Position numbers and translations under genes: made by a program. The notes beneath the pieces were generated by a model that saw nothing but the letters and a program-made list of their open reading frames with translations, was not told where the DNA came from and made no database searches. A DNA stretch of 64,000 nt from an uncultured Hymenobacter sp. (GTDB lineage: Bacteria; Bacteroidota; Bacteroidia; Cytophagales; Hymenobacteraceae), in NCBI GenBank assembly GCA_913776615.1, contig CAJYPK010000040.1, positions 124,001 through 188,000 on the forward strand. The letters run 5' to 3'. This document shows positions 8,434 to 16,782 of this stretch, piece after piece (position 1 is the first letter of the stretch; the number at the start of each line of letters is the position of its first letter).

Positions 8434-9573
8434 ATGAAATTCGCCACTAAAGCCATCCATGCCGGCGTCCACCCCGACCCCACCACCGGGGCCGTCATGA
8501 CGCCCATCTACCAGACCTCGACCTACGCCCAGCGCTCGCCGGGCGACAACAAGGGCTACGAGTACTCGCGCACCCACAACCCCACCCGCACCCAGCTGCA
8601 AGATGCCCTGGCGGCCCTCGACAACGGCAAACACGGCTTGGCCTTCGCCTCGGGCATGGCGGCCATCGACTGTGTGCTGCGCCTGCTCAAGCCCGGCGAC
8701 GAGGTGATTTCGACCGACGACCTTTACGGCGGCTCGTACCGCATCATGACTAAGGTGTATGAGCCGTTGGGCATCAAGTTTCACTTCGTGCCGATGGGCG
8801 ATATCGCCAAGGTGCGCGAGAAGGTGACGGCTAATACCAAGCTCATCTGGGTTGAGACGCCCACCAACCCGCTGCTCAACATCATCGACATCGCCGCCAC
8901 GGCCGCGCTGGCCAAAGAGGCCGGGGCGCTGCTGGCCGTCGATAACACCTTCTCCACGCCCTACCTGCAGGAGCCGCTGGCCCTGGGGGCCGACATCGTA
9001 GTGTATTCGCTCACCAAATACATGGCTGGCCACTCCGACGTGGTAATGGGGGCGCTGGTCTTCAACGACGACCAGCTGCTGAAAGACCTGAGCTTTTACC
9101 AAAATGCCTGCGGCGGTACGCCCGGCCCGCAAGACTGCTTCCTGGTGCTGCGCGGCCTCAAAACCCTGCACCTGCGGATGCAGCGCCACTGCGAAAACGG
9201 CCGCGCCGTGGCCGAATACCTGCGCCAGCATCCCAAGGTGGAAAAAGTGTACTGGCCCGGCTTCGAAAACCATCCCAACCACGCCGTAGCCGCCCGGCAG
9301 ATGCGCGACTTTGGGGGGATGATCTCGTTCGTGCTCAAGGGTGACAAGCAGGAAGATGCCATCGCGGCGCTCGAAAAATTCGAGCTCTTCACCCTGGCCG
9401 AGAGCCTGGGCGGCGTGGAAAGTCTCAGCGGCCACCCCGCTACTATGACGCACGCCAGCATCCCGGCCGAGCAGCGCCGCAAGGCCGGCCTCTCCGACTC
9501 GCTCATTCGCCTGAGCGTGGGCATTGAGGATGCCGAAGACCTGATTGCCGATCTCGCCCAGGCCATCGGGTAA
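8434..9573 (+). CDS. Cystathionine gamma-synthase/lyase-family PLP enzyme
   Basis: Trans-sulfuration enzyme of 379 residues, normal length for the Cys/Met metabolism PLP family. It shows YEYSRTHNPTRTQLQ near residue 45, the cofactor loop AFASGMAAID, VETPTNPLLNIIDI, VDNTFSTPYLQEPL and the Schiff-base Lys in VYSLTKYMAGHSDVVMG. The C-terminus has SLGGVESLSGHPATMTHASI and RLSVGIEDAEDLIADL. The substrate (cystathionine gamma-synthase, gamma-lyase or homocysteine-forming) cannot be fixed from motifs. The ATG at 8434 is chosen because it starts the family's MKFATKAIHAG; a TTG 9 nt upstream overlaps the promoter. It is probably translated from a leaderless mRNA. Confidence 0.9.
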   Translation: MKFATKAIHAGVHPDPTTGAVMTPIYQTSTYAQRSPGDNKGYEYSRTHNPTRTQLQDALAALDNGKHGLAFASGMAAIDCVLRLLKPGDEVISTDDLYGGSYRIMTKVYEPLGIKFHFVPMGDIAKVREKVTANTKLIWVETPTNPLLNIIDIAATAALAKEAGALLAVDNTFSTPYLQEPLALGADIVVYSLTKYMAGHSDVVMGALVFNDDQLLKDLSFYQNACGGTPGPQDCFLVLRGLKTLHLRMQRHCENGRAVAEYLRQHPKVEKVYWPGFENHPNHAVAARQMRDFGGMISFVLKGDKQEDAIAALEKFELFTLAESLGGVESLSGHPATMTHASIPAEQRRKAGLSDSLIRLSVGIEDAEDLIADLAQAIG

Positions 9574-9617
9574 GGTCCGACCCCGCAACCCAACTCCCCG
9601 GCCAGCCGCGTAAGTAG

Positions 9618-9656
9618 ACGGGCGACGCACAAATTGCGTCGCCCGTTCTTGTTCTT
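9618..9656 (+). terminator. Terminator of the PLP-enzyme gene
   Basis: Perfect 12-bp stem ACGGGCGACGCA / TGCGTCGCCCGT with a 5-nt loop, followed by a T-rich tract that runs to the next ATG. Confidence 0.75.
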
Positions 9657-10367
9657 ATGTCGGGCCATTTATTCTTGCTTTTAAGCTTCCTGCTAGCTGC
9701 CTGCGCCTCGCCGCGGGCCGTCGCGCCTACTACCATGTCCACTACCCCTGCGCCGAATGCGGCAGCTATTCCTTACCTCGCCCTGGGCGACTCTTACACC
9801 ATCGGCGAGGGTGCCCCGGCGGCTGAGCGCTGGCCGGTGCAGCTTGCCGCGCTGGCCCGTGCCCAGGGTTTGCCGCTGGCCGAGCCCGACATAATCGCCC
9901 GCACCGGCTGGACCACCGCCGAGCTGCAAGCCGCCATCGCGGCCAGCGGCAACCACCGCCGCGACTATGGTCTCGTATCGCTGCTTATCGGGGTTAATAA
10001 TCAGTACCGGGGCCAGCGCGTGGCCCTCTACCGCACCGAGTTTCGGCAGCTGCTGGCCACGGCCGTGGGCTACGCCGGGGGCCACGCTAGCCGCGTGGTG
10101 GTGCTCAGCATTCCCGACTGGGGGCAGACGCCCTTCGCCCAAGGCCGCGACCTGGCGCAGATAACCCGCGAAATCGACGAGTTCAACGCCGTAGCCCAGC
10201 AGGAGTGCCAGGCGGCGGGCGTGGCCTACGTCGCCATCACCGACCTTACCCGGGCTGCCGCTGGCAACGCCAGCCAGTTTACCCCCGACGGCCTGCACTA
10301 CACCGGTGCCCAGATGCGCCAGTGGGCCAGCCGGGCGCTGCCCGTGGTGCAGGGCTTGCTAAAATAA
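9657..10367 (+). CDS. SGNH/GDSL hydrolase lipoprotein
   Basis: Predicted lipoprotein of 236 residues. The signal LFLLLSFLLAAC gives a lipid-modified Cys at residue 16. Block I is LALGDSYTIGEG with the catalytic Ser, block III is LLIGVNNQYRG with the oxyanion Asn, and block V is FTPDGLHYTG with the catalytic Asp and His. These are the SGNH esterase/lipase signatures. The natural substrate is unknown. A strong terminator immediately upstream separates it from the PLP enzyme. The ATG at 9657 is only just outside that terminator. Confidence 0.87.
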   Translation: MSGHLFLLLSFLLAACASPRAVAPTTMSTTPAPNAAAIPYLALGDSYTIGEGAPAAERWPVQLAALARAQGLPLAEPDIIARTGWTTAELQAAIAASGNHRRDYGLVSLLIGVNNQYRGQRVALYRTEFRQLLATAVGYAGGHASRVVVLSIPDWGQTPFAQGRDLAQITREIDEFNAVAQQECQAAGVAYVAITDLTRAAAGNASQFTPDGLHYTGAQMRQWASRALPVVQGLLK

Positions 10368-10437
10368 AACCTCAGCCATCGCGTCAGCGGGCTGGCCGGG
10401 CGCTCGTTTGGCGCCCGTGTCCGTCACAAATTAGGCC

Positions 10438-10457
10438 GTCACAAATCAATCTGTGAC
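10438..10457. promoter_or_regulatory. Operator-like palindrome before MBL gene
   Basis: GTCACA and TGTGAC flank an 8-nt spacer, and CCGTCACAAAT also occurs as a direct repeat just upstream. The palindrome ends 3 nt before the ATG at 10461, a position suited to a repressor site or an mRNA hairpin. Confidence 0.4.
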
Positions 10458-10460
10458 GCT

Positions 10461-11474
10461 ATGCTTTGTAGCCCCATGCAGCTTCAGCCCCGCCACTCTG
10501 GCAAGAAATACTACAACGTACTGCCCACCAGCGTAAGCCCGCCCTCGGGCTACGGGGCATTATTACGCCGTTATTTAGTTGATAAAACGGAGCGCGAGCC
10601 CCGGCAGCCGCTCGGTCCTTTCCTAGCCGACGCGGCCGCCCTGGCCGCACCCGTGCCCGCCGATGCGCTGCGCGTAACCTGGCTGGGCCACAGCACTACG
10701 CTGCTCGAAATCGACGGCCGCCGCTTCCTCACCGACCCGGTGTGGTGCAACCGGGTGTCGCCTTCGCAGCTCGTGGGGCCGAAGCGATTTTTTGCGCCGC
10801 CCCTGCCGCTGGCCCAATTGCCGCCGCTCGATGGTATTATTCTCTCGCACGACCACTACGACCACCTCGACGAGGCGGCCATTCGGGTGCTGGCCGGGCG
10901 GGGCGAGCGGTTTTTTTGTCCGCTGGGGGTGGGGGCGCACCTGCGCCGCTGGGGCGTGCCCGCCGCCCGCATCACCGAAGCGACGTGGTGGGACGAAATC
11001 GATTTGGCCGCCGATTTTAAGCTGATTGCCACGCCCGCCCGGCACTTCTCGGGCCGGGGCCTACTCAACCGCGATAGCACGCTGTGGGCCTCGTGGGTGC
11101 TGCGCGGGCCGCAGCACTGTGTTTTCTTCGGCGGCGACTCAGGACCGTTCGACGAAGCTTTCCAGCAGATTGGGGCGGCCTATGGGCCGTTCGATTTGGT
11201 AATGCTCGAAATCGGGGCATCTGACCCCGAGTGGGCCGACATTCACCTCGGCCCCGACCACGCGCTAGCCGCGCACCGCCTGCTGGGCGGCGGGCCGCTG
11301 CTACCGCTGCACTGGGGCACGTTCAACCTGGCATTTCACGCCTGGCGCCAGCCGGTACAACGCCTGCTCGAAGCGGCTGGCCCCGGGGTGACGCTGCTGC
11401 TGCCCGCCCCCGGCCAGCGGGTGGAGGTAGCGGCCGGCGGCCCACTCAACTCCCGCTGGTGGGAGCGGTCGTAG
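10461..11474 (+). CDS. MBL-fold metallohydrolase (NAPE-PLD/UlaG-like)
   Basis: Cytoplasmic metallo-beta-lactamase-fold hydrolase of 337 residues. The core has VTWLGHSTTLLEIDGRRFL, TDPVWCNRVSP, the metal motif ILSHDHYDHLD (HxHxDH), a later His in TPARHFSGR, GGDSGPFDEAF and HWGTFNLAFH. The order of motifs and spacing resemble the NAPE-PLD-like/UlaG branch, which acts on phosphodiesters or lactones. The substrate cannot be stated. The ATG at 10476 (MQLQPRHSGKKYYN) is a possible later start. Its 5' side carries a palindrome. Confidence 0.85.
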   Translation: MLCSPMQLQPRHSGKKYYNVLPTSVSPPSGYGALLRRYLVDKTEREPRQPLGPFLADAAALAAPVPADALRVTWLGHSTTLLEIDGRRFLTDPVWCNRVSPSQLVGPKRFFAPPLPLAQLPPLDGIILSHDHYDHLDEAAIRVLAGRGERFFCPLGVGAHLRRWGVPAARITEATWWDEIDLAADFKLIATPARHFSGRGLLNRDSTLWASWVLRGPQHCVFFGGDSGPFDEAFQQIGAAYGPFDLVMLEIGASDPEWADIHLGPDHALAAHRLLGGGPLLPLHWGTFNLAFHAWRQPVQRLLEAAGPGVTLLLPAPGQRVEVAAGGPLNSRWWERS

Positions 11475-11496
11475 GAAATGGTAGTTACGCCAAAGC

Positions 11497-11531
11497 AAAA
11501 GGCCAGCCTCCTGTTGGGCTGGCCTTTTTTT
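11497..11531. terminator. Bidirectional terminator
   Basis: AAAAGGCCAGCC pairs with GGCTGGCCTTTTTTT around CTCCTGTT. It lies between two convergent genes and has A and T tracts on both sides. Confidence 0.85.
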
Positions 11532-11546
11532 CTTGAGTTGCAAGTG

Positions 11547-12995
11547 CTAATTGGCCGCGTGCAGCAGGCGGGCCAGCGGGCGGCCGTTGGCACCCCGCGC
11601 CAAGTAGAGGCCGGCGGGTAGGCTGGCGGCCGGCTGCCACTGCACTTGGCCATTGGTACCGGCGCGCAGTTGGGCCACGGTGCGCCCCAGCTCATCAATA
11701 ATACTAATTAGCTGGCCGCTGGCTGCCTGAAACTGTACGTGGTCGCGGAAGGGCATGGGAAAGGCTGTGCTACTCACCTCGGTATCGCTGCGAGTAGCCA
11801 ATGCTTGGTTGACCACGCGCACATAGAGCGTCTGTTCCAGCGTGCTGTTGGGGCAGCCATTATCGAAAGCGGCGATGGTAATGGTGTAGAATCCCTGGGG
11901 CTGGCTGGCCGGCACCTGCCACGTAAGCTGCGCCTGGGTGGCGTTGAGCGTGGCCAAGCTCAGGCCCGGGATAATAGAAGTTGCCTCACTGCTGAAGCGT
12001 AGCGCCTGCCCCGCATCGGGGTCGGAGGCGGTCAGCGTGAGTTGCACTGTCTGGCCGGGGCGCACGGTGATGGTCTGGTTCAGCAGCTGCGCGCTGCCAG
12101 TACCAACGGCTACGCTCGTGAAAGAAGGGGGCTGGTTGGCCTGGTTTTGGGCCAGATACACAATGTCCCGCATGACCGACCCAATAAGCTGCCAGGTACC
12201 AGCCAGCTGGCGATACTCAGCTACGCGCACCGCCATCGCATAAAAGCCCTGCTGCACGGCACCCGCCGGGGCAGTTATCGCTCCGGTAGTCGCATTCAAC
12301 TGAAAATGCGGTGAGGTAGCCCCTGCGATAGCGGTACCGCAGGTCGACATAGCGTCCAGGGTAGTCTGCGACTCCACTATGCTGTAAGCCACGGAGTCGC
12401 GGTCTGCGTCAAACGTGCTGAAAGTATAGGCTTGCGCTAAATTTCCCTGCAAAGAAGGCAGCAGCGTTGACAGAAAGGTGGGCGAGGTATCCTGCGTGAT
12501 AAGCGTGTTGTCCAGGAAGGCCGACACGTACGAAGAAGTAGTGGATGAGTTAGGAATGTTGCGAATGCCAGTTGGCCGGCTCTCCCCCGTGAAACTAAGC
12601 GTCCACTGGCCGCGGGGTAAGTCTACATCAACCGAATAGAGAAAAATATCTAGCCCGAAAGAGGAAGAAATGCTGGTGGGCATACTACCCGTACAAGCCA
12701 CCGGACTCAACCGTGAGCTTTGCTGCTTAGGAATATTGTCTATCGTGAAGTTCCTCGGGTCGCTTGAATTACAGCCGCCCAGTCGGCCAGATAGCCGTAC
12801 CGTGGGCTGGTCGACTCCGGCCACATCTCGGAATAAACGCAGCGTAACGCGGTAGCGGGGTACGCCCGCCGTCGTCGACGCCACCGAGGTATACGCGATA
12901 TCGGCCCCGCGTACGTGAGAAGCCCGAACGGTCGGTGATAGGCTCAGCCAGAGTAAGCCGACCAGCAGCCAGCGATAAGGGAAAAATGAGTGCAT
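11547..12995 (-). CDS. Secreted T9SS cargo protein with Ig/cadherin-like fold
   Basis: Secreted protein of 482 residues. It starts with a signal peptide (RWLLVGLLWLSLSPTVRA) followed by SHVRGADIAYTSV, then YRVTLRLFRDVAGV, an N-terminal block common in large Bacteroidota surface proteins. The middle part (about residues 285-400) reads like an Ig/cadherin-type domain, with VRPGQTVQLTLTASDPDAGQ and FYTITIAAFDNGC. The last 75 residues resemble a T9SS sorting domain: AFPMPFRDHVQF, IIDELGRTVAQL and SLPAGLYLARG. The function is unknown; adhesion or gliding is possible. It shares a bidirectional terminator with the convergent MBL gene. Confidence 0.75.
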   Translation of the reverse strand: MHSFFPYRWLLVGLLWLSLSPTVRASHVRGADIAYTSVASTTAGVPRYRVTLRLFRDVAGVDQPTVRLSGRLGGCNSSDPRNFTIDNIPKQQSSRLSPVACTGSMPTSISSSFGLDIFLYSVDVDLPRGQWTLSFTGESRPTGIRNIPNSSTTSSYVSAFLDNTLITQDTSPTFLSTLLPSLQGNLAQAYTFSTFDADRDSVAYSIVESQTTLDAMSTCGTAIAGATSPHFQLNATTGAITAPAGAVQQGFYAMAVRVAEYRQLAGTWQLIGSVMRDIVYLAQNQANQPPSFTSVAVGTGSAQLLNQTITVRPGQTVQLTLTASDPDAGQALRFSSEATSIIPGLSLATLNATQAQLTWQVPASQPQGFYTITIAAFDNGCPNSTLEQTLYVRVVNQALATRSDTEVSSTAFPMPFRDHVQFQAASGQLISIIDELGRTVAQLRAGTNGQVQWQPAASLPAGLYLARGANGRPLARLLHAAN

Positions 12996-13083
12996 AAGAT
13001 ACCCTGAGAGTGTGAGAGGGGGCGGCCCTAAATATACCGCTTGGCTCTCGCATTCTCAGGGTAAAGCTTGGTAAACAGCGTAT

Positions 13084-14112
13084 TTACTTAGTTTTATCGG
13101 CGGCCGTACTATTGCCGTCAAGGATCTGAAACAGCTCGTCGAGCTTGGGCGTGAGGATAATCTCGGTGCGGCGGTTGAGGGCCTTGTTCTGGGGCGAGTC
13201 GTTGGGGGCGACGGGCACGTACTGCGAGCGGCCCGAGGCCGTGATGCGGCTGGGCTCCACGCCGCTGGCCGTGAGCAGGCGGGCAATGTCAGTGGCGCGC
13301 AGCGCGCTCAGATCCCAGTTGTCCTGAATGCCGCCGGTGGCGCGCATGGGTACGTTGTCGGTGTGGCCCTCCACCACCACGTTCACATCCTTCTGCTCTT
13401 GCAGCACGGTCGCCAGCTTTTTGAGGGCTTCCTGGCCCTTGGGGTCTACCTTACTAGAGCCCGACTTGAAAAGCAGCTGCTCGGAAAGCGATACGTACAC
13501 CTTGCCGTCCTTGAGCTTCACTTGCAAGTCGCTGGAGTTAAAGCTCAGCAAGGCCTTGCTCACGCGGGCCTTGAGGTCATTCACGGCCTTGTCCTTGTCG
13601 GCCAGGGCCTGGGTAAGCTCGGCGAGCCGCGCCTCGCGAGTGGAGAGGTCGGCGGCCAGGCGGTCGTTGTCGGCCTTGCTTTTACGCAGGTTTTGGTCGA
13701 GGGCACCGAGCTCGCTTTCGCGGGTAGCCAGGTCCTTGGCCAGCTTGCCGTAGTCGGCGTTGCGGTCGGCCAGGGCACGGTCGCTGTTTTTGAGCAGCTT
13801 GTCGTAGCTATCGGTGAGCTGGGTGTAGAGGGCGCGGGTACGGCGCAGGGCGTTGCCGGTCTGGGTCGAATCGGTGGTGAGGCGCTTCTGATTGAGGCGT
13901 AATTCGTTGAGCTGGTCGTTGGCTTTTTGCAGGTCGGCCTTGGCCTGGCGGGCCTGTTGCTCGGCGGCGGTGCGGGCCTGGGCCTCGCTTTGCTGGCGGG
14001 CTTGCAAGTCTTCGTAGCGCTTGGCCGTGACGCAGCTGTTGAGCAGAAAAGGTGTAGCCAGCAGCAGGGGCAGTAAGGCAGGGCGGAAATTCTTTGCCGT
14101 CATACTTCTCAT
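13084..14112 (-). CDS. OmpA-family lipoprotein with coiled coil
   Basis: Outer-membrane lipoprotein of 342 residues. The signal ends PLLLATPFLLNSC. A long alpha-helical coiled-coil region of about 180 residues follows, rich in Ala, Gln, Lys and Glu, with repeats such as AEQQARQAKADLQKANDQL. The C-terminal OmpA peptidoglycan-binding domain has LLFKSGSSKVDPKGQEAL, VVVEGHTDNVPM, LSALRATDIARLL and NRRTEIILTPKL. It would tie the outer membrane to peptidoglycan at a distance set by the coiled coil. An ATG at 14103, 9 nt inside, is an equal start candidate. Confidence 0.88.
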   Translation of the reverse strand: MRSMTAKNFRPALLPLLLATPFLLNSCVTAKRYEDLQARQQSEAQARTAAEQQARQAKADLQKANDQLNELRLNQKRLTTDSTQTGNALRRTRALYTQLTDSYDKLLKNSDRALADRNADYGKLAKDLATRESELGALDQNLRKSKADNDRLAADLSTREARLAELTQALADKDKAVNDLKARVSKALLSFNSSDLQVKLKDGKVYVSLSEQLLFKSGSSKVDPKGQEALKKLATVLQEQKDVNVVVEGHTDNVPMRATGGIQDNWDLSALRATDIARLLTASGVEPSRITASGRSQYVPVAPNDSPQNKALNRRTEIILTPKLDELFQILDGNSTAADKTK

Positions 14113-14349
14113 AAAAACCGGGCCGTGCGCAGGGCAGACCCCATGCATAAAATTAGGTCGGAAAGGTACTGCGCAATCGAGCTGGTCAAAAGTCACCACG
14201 GTTAGCAGGGCATTGGTGAACAACTGCCGGGTTATAATTCAGAGCTAAGTGCTTCCCAACGCCCTACTACAAACTGCCCTTTGAGCGACTTTAATGGCCT
14301 TTGGTAGCGATTGCCCCCCGGGCTGGCCCCCACCTTCGCCGCCGTAGCT

Positions 14350-14357
14350 TATTTTTG
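14350..14357 (+). promoter_or_regulatory. -7 box upstream of accD
   Basis: TATTTTTG matches TAnnTTTG, 63 nt before the accD ATG. No clear -33 TTG. Confidence 0.45.
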
Positions 14358-14420
14358 CTCTCCAACTTCTACTATTTCTAAGCAGGCGGCACGTTGCCAG
14401 CCGCTTTCAACCGCTTTCTC

Positions 14421-15269
14421 ATGGCTTGGTTCCGGCGCGAAGAAAAGGGTATCATCACCCCAACCGAACAGAAAAAAGAAACTCCGGACGGCCTCTGGTA
14501 TAAGTGCCCCGAGTGTAAAACCGTCGCCACGATGGCCGAGCACAAGCGCCTGCTCTACGTGTGCGGCAACTGCGGCCACCACGACCGCATCGACGCGGCT
14601 GCGTATTTCGATTTTCTCTTCGACGAAGGGCATTACGAGGAACTGGATGCCAACCTAACTTCCGGCGACCCCCTGCACTTCGTAGATACCAAAGCCTATC
14701 CGCAGCGCGTGCAGGCCACCGAGAAAAGCACCGGCCTCAAAGACGCCGTGCGCACGGCCCACGGCCTGAGCGCTGGCCAGCCCCTAGTCGTAGCCGCCAT
14801 GGATTTCCGCTTTATCGGTGGCTCAATGGGCTCGGTAGTGGGCGAAAAAATATCCCGCGCCATCGACTACGCCCGCCAGCATAAGATTCCCTTCCTCATG
14901 ATTTCGCGCTCGGGCGGGGCCCGCATGATGGAAGCCGGCTACTCGCTTATGCAAATGGCCAAAACCTCGGCCAAGCTTGCCCTGCTGGCCGAAGCCAAGG
15001 TGCCCTACGTGAGCCTGCTCACCGATCCCACCACGGGCGGCGTCACGGCGAGCTTTGCCATGCTCGGCGACTTCAACATTGCCGAGCCCGGCGCGCTGAT
15101 TGGCTTTGCCGGCCCGCGCGTTATCAAGGAAACTATCGGTAAAGACCTGCCCAAAGGCTTCCAGAGCGCCGAATTTGTGCTGGAGCACGGCTTCCTCGAT
15201 TTCATCGTAGATCGCCGCGAGCTCAAGCAGCGCCTTGCTAATCTACTATCGATGGTAAAAAATAAATAG
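14421..15269 (+). CDS. accD: Acetyl-CoA carboxylase carboxyltransferase, beta subunit
   Basis: Beta subunit of the carboxyltransferase of acetyl-CoA carboxylase, which makes malonyl-CoA for fatty acid synthesis in the cytoplasm. The 282 residues include the N-terminal zinc ribbon (YKCPECKTV and YVCGNCGHHDR), then the crotonase fold with FIGGSMGSVVGEKISRAIDY, ISRSGGARMMEAGYSLMQMA, LLTDPTTGGVTASFAMLGD and AEPGALIGFAGPRVIKETIG. The length is normal. The ATG at 14421 starts MAWFRREEKG; an upstream ATG at 14394 is less likely. The alpha subunit gene is not in the window. Confidence 0.95.
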   Translation: MAWFRREEKGIITPTEQKKETPDGLWYKCPECKTVATMAEHKRLLYVCGNCGHHDRIDAAAYFDFLFDEGHYEELDANLTSGDPLHFVDTKAYPQRVQATEKSTGLKDAVRTAHGLSAGQPLVVAAMDFRFIGGSMGSVVGEKISRAIDYARQHKIPFLMISRSGGARMMEAGYSLMQMAKTSAKLALLAEAKVPYVSLLTDPTTGGVTASFAMLGDFNIAEPGALIGFAGPRVIKETIGKDLPKGFQSAEFVLEHGFLDFIVDRRELKQRLANLLSMVKNK

Positions 15270-15334
15270 GCTGATAGCCAGTTGCATTACGTGCGCAGCT
15301 GGTAGTCGCCTCCTTCCCCTGGCACGACTTTGGG

Positions 15335-15366
15335 AAAACCCGCCTTGGTAACCAGGGCGGGTTTTT
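15335..15366 (+). terminator. Terminator after accD
   Basis: AAAACCCGCC pairs with GGCGGGTTTTT around TTGGTAACCA. Confidence 0.8.
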
Positions 15367-15419
15367 GCGTATAAGGCCTGGCTGGACTACCAGTTTTACA
15401 CTTACCAACACCTTCAGAA

Positions 15420-16166
15420 ATGATGACTTATTCTAAGTCTTTCGTGGCCATCCTGCTGGCCTTCGTAATGCTGCTCGGCTCGTGCGCCTCGTCGCGCCAG
15501 ACCACCACGCAGCCCGACTTGTCGAGTAATAACGGCACTGGCGTGCGCAAAACTGGCATGAATAAATCCACCAAAGGCGGCCTGCTGGGCGCTGGTGGCG
15601 GGGCCGTACTCGGCGGCGTAATCGGCGGCCTGATAGGCGGCGGCAAAGGCACGGCTGCCGGGGCTATCCTCGGCGCTGCCGTGGGCGGTACTGGCGGCGC
15701 GCTCATCGGCCGTAAAATGGATAAGCAGGCGGCCGAGCTTCAGCGCGACATGGCCAACGCTAAAGTAGAGCGCGTAGGCGAAGGCATTAAAATCACCTTC
15801 GACTCGGGCATCCTGTTCGATACCAACAGCAGCACCCTGCGCCCAGCTTCGCAGGCCGACATTTCCAAGCTGGCCGCCACGCTCCAAAAATATCCCGACA
15901 CCAACGTACTGGTAGAAGGCCATACCGACAACACCGGCACCGATGCCATCAACCAGCCGCTGAGCGAGCGCCGTGCCCAATCGGTGGCTAACGCCCTCAC
16001 CGCGCAAAGCGTAGCCAGCAGCCGCATCACTACCAAAGGCCTGGGCTCGACCGACCCGATCGCCGACAACTCGACGGCCGAAGGTAAGCAAGCCAACCGC
16101 CGCGTGGAAGTAGCCATTTTCGCCAATGAGAAAATGAAGAAAGCTGCCGAAAACGGCACGCTGTAA
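15420..16166 (+). CDS. Glycine-zipper OmpA-family lipoprotein
   Basis: YiaD-like outer-membrane lipoprotein of 248 residues. The signal ends MLLGSCASS. A glycine-zipper segment follows at about residues 55-98 (GGLLGAGGGAVLGGVIGGLI and AGAILGAAVGGTGGALIG), likely membrane-inserted. The OmpA domain has ITFDSGILFDTNSSTLRP, VLVEGHTDNTGTDAIN, LSERRAQSVANAL and NRRVEVAIFANEKM. It probably binds peptidoglycan. A second gene with the same layout is at 16783-17499, and a small glycine-zipper protein lies between them. Each of the three has its own terminator, so this is a duplicated cluster rather than a single operon. Confidence 0.87.
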   Translation: MMTYSKSFVAILLAFVMLLGSCASSRQTTTQPDLSSNNGTGVRKTGMNKSTKGGLLGAGGGAVLGGVIGGLIGGGKGTAAGAILGAAVGGTGGALIGRKMDKQAAELQRDMANAKVERVGEGIKITFDSGILFDTNSSTLRPASQADISKLAATLQKYPDTNVLVEGHTDNTGTDAINQPLSERRAQSVANALTAQSVASSRITTKGLGSTDPIADNSTAEGKQANRRVEVAIFANEKMKKAAENGTL

Positions 16167-16184
16167 GCACCACCCACCAAACAG

Positions 16185-16218
16185 AAAAGCCCGATGCGTA
16201 AAGCGTCGGGCTTTTTTT
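16185..16218 (+). terminator. Terminator
   Basis: AAAGCCCGATGC pairs with GCGTCGGGCTTTTTTT just after the first glycine-zipper OmpA gene. Confidence 0.8.
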
Positions 16219-16307
16219 ATGTCTATGCACAACCCGTTGAATACTGCCTACGTTTAATTACTATCGGCACCCCAGCCGTTTGTCTCTCTTAAACGCTTCG
16301 TATTCAT

Positions 16308-16580
16308 ATGAAATCCTTCTCGAAAATCTTTACGTTTCTGCTGGCCTTTTTCCTGCTGGCAGGTTCGGTAGCCCACGCGCAAGATCGCAAAGGCTGGAGC
16401 CGCAAGGCTAAAGGTGCTGCCATTGGCGGTGCCGGTGGTGCTGTACTTGGCGGCCTAGTAGGCGGTGGCAAAGGTGCCCTCATCGGTGCCGGTGCTGGCG
16501 TAGTAGGCGGTGGCTTGGTAGGCCGCAATCAGGATAAAAAGAAAGACCCCGCTCGTTATTACAACTATAAGAATAAGTAA
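16308..16580 (+). CDS. Small glycine-zipper exported protein
   Basis: Exported protein of 90 residues. The signal FTFLLAFFLLAGSVAHAQ is followed by a basic DRKGWSRKAKG and a glycine-zipper stretch (AAIGGAGGAVLGGLVGGGKG and ALIGAGAGVVGGGLVG), then a charged Tyr-rich tail. It looks like one of the flanking OmpA proteins without its OmpA domain. It may insert in or associate with the outer membrane. It could be a truncated duplicate, but the signal peptide, intact frame and own terminator suggest a real gene. Confidence 0.8.
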   Translation: MKSFSKIFTFLLAFFLLAGSVAHAQDRKGWSRKAKGAAIGGAGGAVLGGLVGGGKGALIGAGAGVVGGGLVGRNQDKKKDPARYYNYKNK

Positions 16581-16610
16581 GCTTTTGCTAATTATTCAGC
16601 AAACAGCGAA

Positions 16611-16637
16611 GAAGCTCGGCCCCCAGCCGAGCTTTTT
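16611..16637 (+). terminator. Terminator
   Basis: AGCTCGGC pairs with GCCGAGCT across CCCCA, then TTTTTT. Confidence 0.8.
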
Positions 16638-16782
16638 TGTTGTTTGGCCAGCCGCTTGGTGCGTTAAACCTGTAAAGCGGGGTATTCAACCAACTGAGTT
16701 TGGCAAGGTGGTTGCAAATAGCGAACTTGCCGTCGCATTGCCGTAGCGCGAGGCACGGCTATCATTTTATTTCATTTTCTTC

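Noticed and set aside
8392..9630. A 412-codon open frame antisense to the trans-sulfuration enzyme gene.
   Set aside because: It is the complement of a well-supported gene with strong family motifs. High GC and codon bias leave long antisense frames open. The translation is rich in Val, Gly, His and Gln with no domain.
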